DNA of 64,000 bases from a virus, in IMG/VR virus record IMGVR_UViG_3300035665_000002, positions 62,001-126,000 of that record. One strand, given 5' to 3'. Position numbers and translations under genes: made by a program. The notes beneath the pieces are model-generated. The model was not told the DNA's origin. It did no database searches and worked only from the letters and a program-made list of their open reading frames with translations. Numbering within the stretch: position 1 is the first letter of the stretch; every line of letters starts with the position of its first letter. Below, one piece after another: positions 48,126-57,574 of this stretch.

Positions 48126-49229
48126 ATGTACTTCAGTGACGATAGTGACACTGTAATGTCATTTGGCCTATACAAAGATTCAAAATTGTCAGATGTACCA
48201 GAAGGATATTTAAAATATTTAATCCAAGATTATACACAGTTTCCAGAAGGTATAGCAGCGTATAGAATACTTAATAGAATTTGCGTCACTAAGACGCTCA
48301 AATGTGTTGATCCAGAACCGTTTAAACTTATAGAAAAGGAGAGTATACCACGCATCGATAGACCAGAAAACGTCAACACTGCATTGTATGGATATTTTAT
48401 AGAATTGATGGTAAAATATGCGCTAGGAGTACGGACGTTCCCTAAAGTCGCAAAATACCTTACCAAAAGTGGAGACAAGCGTTCAGATCATGTTTATAAC
48501 AGCCATATCAAAATCATGAAAAAGCCCACAGATTTTGTAAATCTTGCTACATGTTATGTGATTTGTCCAGAAGACGAATCCAATAAACTATATGTATATG
48601 TTTTAAGAAACGAAAATGTCTATGAGAATTTCATGAAAGAAGTCGCCAGAACACTACCACAAACAAATGACAGTGACCAACTAACATGTACCGTAAGCGT
48701 CGGTGTGGTTTCTGGAGAAATCGATCTCATTATTAATCGCAAATTTCAGATGATTGTCGATATCAAGTGTAAATATTACGATCCTGTCGAAACGTATAGG
48801 CGTCAACTCGTTACGTATGCGGCCTTACATAGACTTCGTTTTGGACCTAAGATACATAAATGCCAGATATGGAACTTTATGACGGGTAAACTATTTGAAA
48901 TGGACGTCACGGATTTAACACATAGTCGGGCAGTTCTTATAGTCAGACATCTTGGAAAAGATCATCCACAACATCTAGCACTTTTTGACACTAAAACCGT
49001 CGATGTTTCACCGAGCGTCATACCAGACGAAGACTGTCGCCCGGTGCCACACAAAATCAATATAGTTCAAGATGCGCCAGAGGCTAAAAATGGCTTTATC
49101 CATGTTTCCACAGAAGAAAAATCACCCCAGGGAGCCGTTGTTAGCATCATTGAAACAGCCATCAAAGCCACTGTTCCCGTGGTATCGGGTTTATTCAGTC
49201 GTTTCAAGAAACTCTTGTATCCGAGTTAA
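48126..49229 (+). CDS. PD-(D/E)XK nuclease-like protein
   Basis: A protein of 367 aa starting at CTATAAAATG. The N-terminus has SFGLYKDSKLSDVPEGYLKYL, split here as SFGLYKDSKLS and DVPEGYLKYL, matching the FGKYKG...VPxxYLxWL motif known from DUF3820-type domains. Residues about 200-245 carry GEIDLII, then IVDIKCK, then RQLVTYAAL: the D...(D/E)xK...QxxxY core of lambda-exonuclease or Cas4-like nucleases. It probably processes DNA ends in recombination. It is adjacent to copy 2 of the long inverted repeat, as the resolvase is to copy 1. Confidence 0.65.
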   Translation: MYFSDDSDTVMSFGLYKDSKLSDVPEGYLKYLIQDYTQFPEGIAAYRILNRICVTKTLKCVDPEPFKLIEKESIPRIDRPENVNTALYGYFIELMVKYALGVRTFPKVAKYLTKSGDKRSDHVYNSHIKIMKKPTDFVNLATCYVICPEDESNKLYVYVLRNENVYENFMKEVARTLPQTNDSDQLTCTVSVGVVSGEIDLIINRKFQMIVDIKCKYYDPVETYRRQLVTYAALHRLRFGPKIHKCQIWNFMTGKLFEMDVTDLTHSRAVLIVRHLGKDHPQHLALFDTKTVDVSPSVIPDEDCRPVPHKINIVQDAPEAKNGFIHVSTEEKSPQGAVVSIIETAIKATVPVVSGLFSRFKKLLYPS

Positions 49230-49252
49230 AATGGATTAATAAATATATAAAA

Positions 49253-49711
49253 ATGGAGAGACTTCTTAAGGTTACTAAGTGTTTGGTACTTCCGCTTGCC
49301 CTTGTTTTGGCGGTCGTAGATATCATCTTGCCATTGAGTGTCGAAGAGCAAACAAGATGTGTCGATGACACTAATCTTACGCGCAACGTCGGCATTCCAA
49401 AGTGGTTTGTGATTCACGGTGCTTTGCGTGCTGCGGTTATTCTTTATCTGGTTATAATGGAGGCGCTCCCGAGTCTTACTACGGCAGTGAAAAAGACCCT
49501 TTACGTTGTTCTCGGTTTTTTCGACGTTGCGTGGCTTTTGATCGGCATGGTGCTCTTTTGGCGCGAATGCATTGATACTGGATCACGACCCGTAAATCGC
49601 CTCGCTACAATTACTTTAATTTGTGGTGTTCTCTTCTGGATCTACGAAATCTATAGGTTCGGTCTGAAGCGCACCACGCCAGAAAAGCACGAACCTGAAA
49701 ACACCGCATAA
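49253..49711 (+). CDS. Four-helix membrane protein
   Basis: A protein of 152 aa starting at TATAAAAATGG. Helices are near residues 8-28, 50-68, 80-102 and 116-136 (for example TLYVVLGFFDVAWLLIGMVL). A loop with Cys and a basic cytoplasmic end (GLKRTTPEKHEP) follow. Third positions are G/C-richer than in the enzyme genes nearby. Likely an envelope protein. Confidence 0.7.
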   Translation: MERLLKVTKCLVLPLALVLAVVDIILPLSVEEQTRCVDDTNLTRNVGIPKWFVIHGALRAAVILYLVIMEALPSLTTAVKKTLYVVLGFFDVAWLLIGMVLFWRECIDTGSRPVNRLATITLICGVLFWIYEIYRFGLKRTTPEKHEPENTA

Positions 49712-49724
49712 ACACATGAGAAAA

Positions 49725-49739
49725 TATATTATAAATATA
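49725..49739. terminator. TATATT-ATA-AATATA hairpin
   Basis: Perfect 6-bp arms with a 3-nt loop between the stop codons of two convergent genes (membrane protein and TFIIS-like factor). Confidence 0.55.
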
Positions 49740-49752
49740 AAGATTCGCAATT

Positions 49753-50343
49753 TTAACCAATGATAGCACTATGACCACAACTAGGTTCCATACAGATGAT
49801 TTTGATCTGTGTAGGTTCATCGCCAGATCGCAATTGAACTGGTTGTATGATCGATGATTTCTTACCACATTTGTCACACAGCATGCCTCCACCAAACGAT
49901 GAACTTTTGCCGCGCAATTCATTTATAGCTTCGATGGCTGAACCTTTGCTACTATTATAAAATGAAAGAGCCCACATCAAATCAATACCAATAGATTTAC
50001 CAGAATGTTCTGCGAGAACTTTGTCGAAAATATATGCACTCAATGCCGATGTTTCGTTTTTACGAAGCTCATAATACATATCTACTTCTGCAGCCTGTGT
50101 AAACTTAGCCTGTAAACGTTCTCGATGTCCATCTTGTTTAATTAAACGAATAGCGTCGTTTACTGCTTTAGCGTAAACTGCAGACCCTGGATGATAAGTT
50201 ATCGTTCCGGATTCTAAATCAGCCACAGTGTAAGCAGATAGAAAATGACGCACAAAAGTCTCAGTATCTATAGTCTCTGGAGATTGTATATGTGCGATAC
50301 AATCTTCGCCCTCTGCCTCGGATCGTAAGAATCTGACGCTCAT
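49753..50343 (-). CDS. TFIIS-like transcription elongation factor
   Basis: A protein of 196 aa starting at ATATAAAATG. The C-terminal zinc ribbon reads CDKCGKK, then QLRSGDEPTQIKIIC, then CGHS. The acidic Asp-Glu pair that reaches into the polymerase active site is kept. The helical middle (about 80-145) may correspond to TFIIS domain II. TFIIS rescues arrested RNA polymerase by stimulating transcript cleavage, and viral versions serve the virus-coded polymerase. RPB9 is a less likely reading given the length. Confidence 0.8.
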   Translation of the reverse strand: MSVRFLRSEAEGEDCIAHIQSPETIDTETFVRHFLSAYTVADLESGTITYHPGSAVYAKAVNDAIRLIKQDGHRERLQAKFTQAAEVDMYYELRKNETSALSAYIFDKVLAEHSGKSIGIDLMWALSFYNSSKGSAIEAINELRGKSSSFGGGMLCDKCGKKSSIIQPVQLRSGDEPTQIKIICMEPSCGHSAIIG

Positions 50344-50344
50344 T

Positions 50345-50626
50345 TTATATACGTGGCCTCTTCCACTCGCGGTAACTTGCGATAATTATATGAACGAGTA
50401 ACAAAAATACTGCCAATGTGCTAAATATGTGGTAAAAGGTTCGTCGATGTGTTAATTCGTAAGAATCGAAATCAAATATGTCATGATTGTGCAGAAGTTG
50501 TCCTGATAATATCCACCCGATTACGGCACCCACGGTTATTGCTGTGAATATTCGCAAATTAGCCATTATATGCAGCACAGTAATACTGGATACAACGACC
50601 AAGACAACACATGCAATATCAAGAAT
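50345..50626 (-). CDS. Small membrane protein, start uncertain
   Basis: The open frame holds three hydrophobic segments (DIACVVLVVVSSITVLHI, AITVGAVIGWILSGQLL, IFSTLAVFLLLVHIIIA). The box TTATAAAAGCGATT has no near-cognate codon at the exact position; an ATT lies three bases later, and an ATG preceded by ATATA at 50566 would drop the first helix. The stop lies one base before the TFIIS start. Function unknown. Confidence 0.55.
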   Translation of the reverse strand: MLDIACVVLVVVSSITVLHIMANLRIFTAITVGAVIGWILSGQLLHNHDIFDFDSYELTHRRTFYHIFSTLAVFLLLVHIIIASYREWKRPRI

Positions 50627-50641
50627 CGCTTTTATAATAAA

Positions 50642-51217
50642 ATGAGCTTCAGTCACAAAAGTGAGCTAAGTAAAATCGATGATAAATTTCGCATAGTTTT
50701 TGATCTCGATGAAACTATTGTACATAGCATTGGCATAGATGAACCCGTACCACGTGGACTCGATCACTTCGAAATACCCATTGGTTACAACGTTTTGATA
50801 CGTCCACATTTCTACAAATTACTTCGCGAAGTAGTGGCACTCTTCGATGAAATTTATGTGTATACAGCTGCCACTGACGAGTATGCAAAACACGTTGTAA
50901 AGCACGTTTTCCATGGCATTTCACTTGCAGGCTTATGGACACGTGACAGTTGCGACGGTGACACAAATACTATACATAAGATTTTACATGATAAACGTTC
51001 ACCAGAAAACCGTATTATTGATACCGCTCGTACAATGATCCTTGATGATCGTGCAGAAGTCTCAGAACGCAATATTTACGCAAGAAGAAACGGTAATAAT
51101 TTGCCACAAAATCATATAGTTATTCACCCATTTAACACGGACGTGTCAGACACAACGTTGATAGATGTTATTTCGCAAATACGCAATTGGAAACGTCACA
51201 AAGTCACAGGTCAATGA
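50642..51217 (+). CDS. FCP1/SCP-type (NIF) phosphatase
   Basis: A protein of 191 aa starting at TATAATAAAATG. The catalytic motif DLDET at 21-25 is the DxDxT signature of HAD-type CTD phosphatases. It is followed by LIRPHFYKLL, VYTAATDEYA and ILDDRAEV, the usual order of the family. These enzymes dephosphorylate the RNA polymerase II tail. The viral A'' tail has no heptad repeats, so a host polymerase or another phosphoprotein is the probable substrate. The 3' end overlaps the convergent gene by 7 bases. Confidence 0.85.
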   Translation: MSFSHKSELSKIDDKFRIVFDLDETIVHSIGIDEPVPRGLDHFEIPIGYNVLIRPHFYKLLREVVALFDEIYVYTAATDEYAKHVVKHVFHGISLAGLWTRDSCDGDTNTIHKILHDKRSPENRIIDTARTMILDDRAEVSERNIYARRNGNNLPQNHIVIHPFNTDVSDTTLIDVISQIRNWKRHKVTGQ

Positions 51218-52209
51218 AGTACAGGAACAATTCTCTTAATTTCCGCTGGACATGACTGTATGCAATTTTGGTGGTTACTCTCACGTATGCACAAGAAATC
51301 ATCGATTTCCAGCTTATTTCTAAACATGATTGCATGACATGCTTGTGGTGCTGATATCCACGAGTATATACCGATTCCAGGATGAAAACCAGGAATCTTA
51401 TCTTGTATTGGATCTATCGGTAAAAACCTAGGATATGTAATATTTCTGTTACGATCTAGATCGAAGTATTCTCGCGTCACAGGATACACATTTGAGTGAC
51501 GTGAACTTTCTTCCCAACATGCTTGAAAATCATTGATAACGGGCATCATGCAGAATATCGGAATCGGTAACGTTGAACCTAATTCGCGTGACAAAAAAGT
51601 CCGTGTTTCAAAGTCTTTAGTTACAAGTGATTTTATTTTTTCGACATTTAAAACGATCGCTCCGGGCGCAATATCTGGATTTTCTGTAACATATACGCTG
51701 ATGCCGAAGCGATCGCTGAGCTCTGCGGAACGCGTATAACCGTGGAGTGCAAACCAACCATCGATGCCAGATTCAAAGAGTGAAATTTGTGGCTGTAACG
51801 GCGGAAATGACGATGCGTTTGATCTGTAACAGAGCATCTCTGTGTCTATGCCTAGAGAGGCCATTATGTATCCTACGAGCTCCCACCACACTGGTCCAAT
51901 GTCGATAATTTGTCCTAAAAGTTCCACCGTAACCATACTTGCGACATCGGTGTCTGTTCCGGTCAAGCAAAACACGCTTTTCGTATTAGGTGCGGGCGTT
52001 TTTGCTATTCTTGAATAATGTTTTATCAATGCAGGAATCGCGATAGAACGCGCAAACGATGGCAAAGACATAACGTCAGGGTCGTATGCGAGTTCGGCTA
52101 ATACTTCCGGAGCTAAAGGTACCCAAATACGTTCATAATCCGGTGTAATTTTCATCGAAATTGCCGACGTAACTGGGCTTGAAATCAAAAACAATGGTTG
52201 TCTCTGCAT
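51211..52209 (-). CDS. Unknown 332-aa protein
   Basis: The start is at GTATAAAATG, divergent from the 52227 gene with only 17 bases between the start codons. A mixed alpha/beta chain with hydrophobic central strands; motifs such as ISLFESGIDGWFALHGY and FMMPVI-like stretches give no family. Possibly an enzyme-like fold, but no catalytic signature can be defended. Confidence 0.7.
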   Translation of the reverse strand: MQRQPLFLISSPVTSAISMKITPDYERIWVPLAPEVLAELAYDPDVMSLPSFARSIAIPALIKHYSRIAKTPAPNTKSVFCLTGTDTDVASMVTVELLGQIIDIGPVWWELVGYIMASLGIDTEMLCYRSNASSFPPLQPQISLFESGIDGWFALHGYTRSAELSDRFGISVYVTENPDIAPGAIVLNVEKIKSLVTKDFETRTFLSRELGSTLPIPIFCMMPVINDFQACWEESSRHSNVYPVTREYFDLDRNRNITYPRFLPIDPIQDKIPGFHPGIGIYSWISAPQACHAIMFRNKLEIDDFLCIRESNHQNCIQSCPAEIKRIVPVLH

Positions 52210-52226
52210 TTTATACGTATGATAAA
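52210..52226. promoter_or_regulatory. 17-bp bidirectional promoter
   Basis: TATAAAATG on the left strand and TGATAAAATG on the right face away from each other with only ACGTATG-like spacer DNA between. It is a clean example of the start-box architecture. Confidence 0.6.
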
Positions 52227-53909
52227 ATGTTATTTAATTCTGCGCTGATAGACGGCGCTATTCATATGCGATTTTCTGGAGGTAATGTTACAAAAGTGTC
52301 TCCAGCAACATTTTATGTCAAAAAGAGTCCAAAAATGGTGTCGGCTGACAGTGAGTTAAATTTTCTACGCGATATAACTGTTTCCTATGGAAGTATGGGT
52401 GTAAAAACATTGGGAAAATCACCTCTATCTGCGCTAATTAGATCACCAAGTATTGTACATCAAGATCTTATTAAAATACCCAGCGACTATCTTTGGCCAT
52501 ATTCGTTATATGTCGATTCGAATTTTGATCACAAAACAACGATAGTTGACTGTAAGACATTCAAATGGACAGTAGGTTCTGAAGTACCTGTAGTTATGGT
52601 CTGGGGCCTCTGTGTGGACTATTTTGCAGAAGAACCACGTGTAACTGGTATTTATTTTGGTACCGCAAAAGAGAAGGCCTATTATCCACGTGAATCGCTA
52701 GGTGCAGGCATAGCTGATTTCATGGAACAGGCGGAAAATGCTGACATCATTTTGACGAATTCCGATCACGCAAATAAATTAAAAATACTACTAAATCTTG
52801 CTGACGAACACCGTGTACAAACGCGCATTATAACAGGTCTTTTAACATCGCTAGAAAAGATCTACGAAATTTATGCACCCGGCTTGAACTGGTTATATCC
52901 AAGTGCGGCCGGAGAATACATTAAAAAACTGATCAAATGTAATCGCATACCTACACATTGGGAAACGGATTTTTACAGAAACGTAACCAAATATAACAAC
53001 GAAGAAACTTCACAGCAGTGTGACGAAATTATCCAATTTTTACTTGCCGCATCACTAATACCACTGTCGGACTTGATGTCACTGTCAATAGAAACAGGCA
53101 TCGATCTGGGTACGGTTATGCGTCGCGAAGAATTTCACATGGCACTTTCTTTTAAATATGGTCTTTTACCATACATGCCAAAGTCTACATACTTTTCCGA
53201 TCAAATCACTGTACCACAACTGGTTGACAGTTATTCATCGACAATGCTCGTACGGTATCCTAATCAAAATCCTAATCTCCCGGACCGGCAAATATATTGC
53301 TATGACATTCGACAGTATATACAGTCAAAAGAAGAGACTTTTTCCACTATCGCACCGATCACTGAGCATCGCTGTTTCACATCAGAGCTAGAAACAATAT
53401 TGTCGGCCGACCGGACTGTTATTGCAATGACTGATTTTTGTGTTATTACGCTCTCAGAAATCCATGGTAAAACAGCGCTATTCATTTTTGGACATTTGCT
53501 CATAAGTCAGCGTGGAATGTTCGGTCTATCGCCGGATGGAAAAAGTTACGGTAACGGTTTTATAGGCCTAGAAGGATCGAGAACGCCCGCACTTAAAGTA
53601 ATATTACACACGCGAACACAATCACATACAGAAGCGCTAGTTTTTACTTCCGAAAACGATACTTCGTACGAAACAGTAGTATGTCCAAATCAATACGGAA
53701 TAAACTTTCCTTTGTTGCGACGCGGAGAGACTTCGGCATTGCTAAATAACGGTATTCCAATACCGATAAAAACATGGATGAACCCAGACGGAACATACTC
53801 GAGAGAATATAACGAAAATATCCACAATAATTACTATGGAGGATTCGTACAGGTTCTGACAAAATCAAGAAATAAGGAGGTCAAAAAGACTGGTGGGTCA
53901 ATATTCTAA
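52227..53909 (+). CDS. Unknown 560-aa protein with faint family-B DNA polymerase exonuclease/connector resemblance
   Basis: The start is the ATG of TGATAAAATG; an upstream extension overlaps the divergent gene. Residues about 255-325 (KYNNEETSQQCDEIIQFLL, then LSIETGIDLGTVMRREEFH, then LLPYMPK) follow the pattern of the PolB segment YNxxDCxxxxxLxxxL...TGIPLxxVxxRGQxxR...P. Exo I and Exo II acidic residues are not clear, and motifs A (DxxSLYPS) and C (YGDTD) are missing, so it cannot be the replicative polymerase. A degenerate polymerase relative or chance resemblance are both open. Confidence 0.6.
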   Translation: MLFNSALIDGAIHMRFSGGNVTKVSPATFYVKKSPKMVSADSELNFLRDITVSYGSMGVKTLGKSPLSALIRSPSIVHQDLIKIPSDYLWPYSLYVDSNFDHKTTIVDCKTFKWTVGSEVPVVMVWGLCVDYFAEEPRVTGIYFGTAKEKAYYPRESLGAGIADFMEQAENADIILTNSDHANKLKILLNLADEHRVQTRIITGLLTSLEKIYEIYAPGLNWLYPSAAGEYIKKLIKCNRIPTHWETDFYRNVTKYNNEETSQQCDEIIQFLLAASLIPLSDLMSLSIETGIDLGTVMRREEFHMALSFKYGLLPYMPKSTYFSDQITVPQLVDSYSSTMLVRYPNQNPNLPDRQIYCYDIRQYIQSKEETFSTIAPITEHRCFTSELETILSADRTVIAMTDFCVITLSEIHGKTALFIFGHLLISQRGMFGLSPDGKSYGNGFIGLEGSRTPALKVILHTRTQSHTEALVFTSENDTSYETVVCPNQYGINFPLLRRGETSALLNNGIPIPIKTWMNPDGTYSREYNENIHNNYYGGFVQVLTKSRNKEVKKTGGSIF

Positions 53910-53972
53910 AAGATGTCACATAGACTTTTAGAGTCCGGTATTAAAGGTATTGGAAAAAATAATTTTTATAAA

Positions 53973-55499
53973 ATGTCTCAGAGAAAAACCCACCATGAAC
54001 GTATCGGAGCATACATGTATAGTACGACATGTGGTGTTATGATAGCAAAAACAAAGACTTTTCCGCTCACTAGCGATCCAAGTGTTACGGTAGTCGATTT
54101 TGACAACGTTAAGAGAAATTTCATGTCACCATTTCTCGTGACTAACGACTGTTTGCCACACATCGCCAAGTTTCTTATGTCGCTTCTTTTGACACCTCGA
54201 CCGTTGGTTGCTCATTGTAGATCAAAGATCGCCGATTCGTTTCGGGGAATGCAATGCACAGGTCAGTCGTATGGATGCAAAGGTGGTGTTCTAAACGAGG
54301 AAGGTGCAGCTGATATGCTAGCTGTCCACGTATCGATACTTCAGCGCATCAAGAGCCAAGTTTTGCCGACTTTTTCACATGCAAAACGCGTCACTCAGGA
54401 TTGTCCCTTTTCAGAGGGATGTCCCTACGCTTTGTACAGTGCGATCATTGCCAAATTTAAGGCTCTGGTATATCCAAAGAGCGATCCTAAGGTCTTTACT
54501 TTGTTCGTATCTCCTGCGAACGACGACATTCCGGGTAATCGTCTCTTGATGACTCCTGCAAACTTCGTAGCACACGGTTGCCACTGTCCGTTTAACCACG
54601 GCGACGACGACATGTCCTGGTGCCAGACACTTGCGGAGAAAGTTATCGACTGCATGGTCACTGAATACCCTTCTCATATCTGGCCGCTAGTCAATGGTGC
54701 TGACATCACATGTGACCGCGCAGGACTTCAAAATACGTGTATCTACAAGCTTGGTGAAATTTCGAAAGTGGTGTCGGAAACTAAGCACATTACGAGCCTT
54801 ATTTCGATGACTGCATTGGCAGGATTGGACAACGTTTCGGAGAAGTTTTTAGTGGCCGAGCACGACGCAGTTAACAGTCGTCGTCCATGCTACGCAAGAC
54901 CTAGCTTACCGTCAATAAATCGAGACTTTATGGCGAGTATCGTAAGTGAGTTCGATGCATGGAAACAGCTTGCGGTGGCTGGTGTTGACAACCCCATTCC
55001 ATATATGGGATATTTTGCGTTCCTAGAGCTCTTGGAGATCAAAGAGATCCAAGCGACAAACACCATTGGAGATAGTACAAGAGCGAAGCTTCTGAGCAAA
55101 AAACCAACACACGTAGACGTCGTCGCCACGGCGGTAGATGCCATCGAAATTGGAACAAACACCGACGTCGTTGTCAAGAAGCCGGAAAACGGCAATTTGT
55201 ATGTTCCACGCATCGTTACTGATGAATATCTTCGCGAACATGGCTTTTCGTTTGATTTTTACAAGACTTGTGCTACCATGACCGAGAGAGATGGCTATGT
55301 AATGAAGTGCCTCGAGAATCTCTACAAAACGTACCTGCCACATCTAGCTCCTATCGATGTTCAGCGGCTTGTCTATGACATTTGCGTCAAACACCGAAAC
55401 GATCCTCGGGTGATCTTTGATTATGGTATTTGCTACATTCCTATCATCACGAGGAATCCCCGCATTCAGTCCGAAGTTGTCGCTACCGGCGTAGCATAG
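53973..55499 (+). CDS. Unknown 508-aa Cys/His-rich protein, probably strongly expressed
   Basis: The start is placed at the ATG of TTTATAAAATG (MSQRKTHHERIGAYMY); an upstream in-frame ATG at 53913 lacks the box. Several Cys/His groups occur (GCKGG, CPFSEGC, HGCHCPFNHG), perhaps metal sites. There are no membrane helices. Codons are visibly G/C-richer at third positions than in flanking genes, as in other putative structural genes here. It is too divergent to compare by eye with any capsid protein. Function unknown. Confidence 0.75.
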   Translation: MSQRKTHHERIGAYMYSTTCGVMIAKTKTFPLTSDPSVTVVDFDNVKRNFMSPFLVTNDCLPHIAKFLMSLLLTPRPLVAHCRSKIADSFRGMQCTGQSYGCKGGVLNEEGAADMLAVHVSILQRIKSQVLPTFSHAKRVTQDCPFSEGCPYALYSAIIAKFKALVYPKSDPKVFTLFVSPANDDIPGNRLLMTPANFVAHGCHCPFNHGDDDMSWCQTLAEKVIDCMVTEYPSHIWPLVNGADITCDRAGLQNTCIYKLGEISKVVSETKHITSLISMTALAGLDNVSEKFLVAEHDAVNSRRPCYARPSLPSINRDFMASIVSEFDAWKQLAVAGVDNPIPYMGYFAFLELLEIKEIQATNTIGDSTRAKLLSKKPTHVDVVATAVDAIEIGTNTDVVVKKPENGNLYVPRIVTDEYLREHGFSFDFYKTCATMTERDGYVMKCLENLYKTYLPHLAPIDVQRLVYDICVKHRNDPRVIFDYGICYIPIITRNPRIQSEVVATGVA

Positions 55500-55669
55500 A
55501 TACGTGAAAAAATACACAGACCTCCATGAAAAATATATTAAAAATATAAATGAAAAATACATAGATATTGTTGTGAAAATATATTAAAAATATATGAAAA
55601 AAAATAATTAGTATAATAAGGATCTTAAAAAATAATTACTATAATAATGATATTAAAAAATAATTAGAA
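55500..55669. other. AT-rich intergenic stretch with small repeats
   Basis: It contains two hairpins of the form TATATT-AAA-AATATA and three copies of the word AAAAAATAATTA. It lies between the 3' ends of two convergent genes, so a terminator cluster is the simplest reading. There is no ORF. Confidence 0.5.
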
Positions 55670-57574
55670 TTACATGAGTGAAAACAAAGGCTGTTCATCT
55701 TCGTCAGGTATTGGTGTTTTGTATGATTTTACCGTAGAATCTGATGTCAATGCACCCTTCTCTACAATACCATAAGAAAGTGTACCTTCGTGGTATATTT
55801 CTTTTACCTGAACCGAAGATGCACCATTACAGTTTGATGTCGATCCCAGGACAATATTACTCTGACTGCCATCTGCAGTATAAACTAGGCCTCTTGTAGC
55901 AGAATTTGTGAATACTTTATTGGGATCTTCATTCATCGCTGCTAAAGGCCCACCAGTACCAATAGAAACATGAGTGATCGCTTGTGGAACGGGACCTATG
56001 TGACAGGCATACATCGTTACATAATCGGCTCCTGATTGTGACACCTTTGTACCTGCGACACTCGTAATCCACTCACGATCCATTGCGTGTCGTGCAGACG
56101 TAGCACACATCACTTTTGTCATTGTTGGAATAACATTTGTATATGTTTGGCTCCACAAGTATCTGTGATTTCCAACGAAGTATTCGAAGGTATTTTCATC
56201 GGGCTTTTTAGTAGATTTTTTAGGTTTCTTTTGGACTTTTTTCTTTATATGGGCACGATACTTAACGACATAAAACATAGAATATGGTAACATTTTGTCA
56301 GAATTTTCTGATCTCCAGGATACTATATTTCCCACGGGCGTAGATGTTTTTTCCGATGTCGATGCTTTTGATATCCAGTCAAGTAGTTTGCCATCTACTG
56401 AGCATTTCCACTCAGCTATGCGCAATTTTATGACTCTACCGACAGCATTGCGCTCAACACCAGCTATCTGAAATCCCAAGTATGACAAAAAGTAACACAA
56501 ATGTTCCGGTGGTACAAGTGACATTGGATTTAACAAATACACTATCCACATCTTCGCCGGAGTACCGTCTAACTTCATCGACGCGAGCTTACCTAAACGT
56601 CGTGTATCAATGATTTCTACATCGGTTATACACGCTGTCGTGGGTGTGTGTAAAATTTCAAACGACGCGAGGCCGGTAGTATTTTTTCCAATATTTACGA
56701 TACTTTGTGTAGCAGCGAAACCGACAGTAGAATCTTCACTCCAGATGCTTATCTCGAAATATGTAGGAGTATTTGCAGTAATGCCTGCTTTACATACAGA
56801 TGTTCCGAGAAAACTATTAGAGTCGCTATCTAAAAAATCATCGATCGCGCTTAATATATCAAATGGCGTTCGTCGCAGTTTTAAAGCCTCCGTTACAGAA
56901 AATCTAACCGTATGGAAAACATAACTTTTAGCGGGGTCGCATGACGGTAGAATCTTAAGCATCGGGTTACCAGAATCCCCGGATATTTTTGATGTATTGC
57001 ACATCGCTCCATTTGGTTTTCGGACAATAATAGTCTCGATAGGTGGCGATATCATATCCATGGCTTCTGCAAGAACAGTGTCGATGTCGGGAGGCGGTTC
57101 AACAACTAATTCGCGTATGGAATCGTATGATCTGAACATGTACCATTCTGGCACAGGCATATAACAATAGAGCGACGTATAAATATATTCAGCGACTCTA
57201 GTAGCTGCGACTGACAACAGCTCATTAATAGGATTGCCGAGATTTTTCGCACCAGCTGATTGTGTAGATTTGAGTGTAGATTGATTAATAGGTTCAGTGT
57301 TTGCCGATGATGCACGCGAACCATCACTGATACCTGGAACTAATAAGCAGCAAAGGAATTTGCGCCTCAATTTTTCTCGCAAATGCTTCACAATATCGGG
57401 ATGATCAGATACCAAAATGTCCGAAAAAAATGGGCGCAAATTGTTACGCAATGCCTCAAAAACGTTTTCATCGTGCACAGATTTAAAAGATTTGTTTATA
57501 CGAAAATTACTTATAGCACCGAGTATTTTCTCTATCTCGGGGGCGGTTAACAATCTCCGATTTGCCAATGCCAT
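55670..57574 (-). CDS. DNA-directed RNA polymerase largest subunit, C-terminal part (A'')
   Basis: A protein of 634 aa starting at GCTTAAAATGG. Near residue 283, VGFAATQSIVNIGKNTT and FEILHT stand where RPB1 has VGIIAAQSIGEP...TFH (trigger-loop region). Near the end, TNVIPTMTKVMCATSARHAMDREW matches the TNNxxEIxxxLGIEAARxxIxxE block. GPLAAMNEDPNKVFTNSATR and NIVLGSTSNCNGA match the final switch region (FExxxxxLxxAAxxG...VxxGxxxxxGTG). The tail has no YSPTSPS heptads. It complements A' at 43343, on the other strand 9.6 kb away. A basic insert (KKKVQKKPKKSTKK) is unusual. Confidence 0.75.
   Translation of the reverse strand: MALANRRLLTAPEIEKILGAISNFRINKSFKSVHDENVFEALRNNLRPFFSDILVSDHPDIVKHLREKLRRKFLCCLLVPGISDGSRASSANTEPINQSTLKSTQSAGAKNLGNPINELLSVAATRVAEYIYTSLYCYMPVPEWYMFRSYDSIRELVVEPPPDIDTVLAEAMDMISPPIETIIVRKPNGAMCNTSKISGDSGNPMLKILPSCDPAKSYVFHTVRFSVTEALKLRRTPFDILSAIDDFLDSDSNSFLGTSVCKAGITANTPTYFEISIWSEDSTVGFAATQSIVNIGKNTTGLASFEILHTPTTACITDVEIIDTRRLGKLASMKLDGTPAKMWIVYLLNPMSLVPPEHLCYFLSYLGFQIAGVERNAVGRVIKLRIAEWKCSVDGKLLDWISKASTSEKTSTPVGNIVSWRSENSDKMLPYSMFYVVKYRAHIKKKVQKKPKKSTKKPDENTFEYFVGNHRYLWSQTYTNVIPTMTKVMCATSARHAMDREWITSVAGTKVSQSGADYVTMYACHIGPVPQAITHVSIGTGGPLAAMNEDPNKVFTNSATRGLVYTADGSQSNIVLGSTSNCNGASSVQVKEIYHEGTLSYGIVEKGALTSDSTVKSYKTPIPDEDEQPLFSLM

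Noticed and set aside
53913-53972. Upstream ATG giving a 20-residue longer start for the 508-aa protein
   Set aside because: The internal ATG sits on a perfect TTTATAAAATG box, the rule in this window; the upstream ATG does not.
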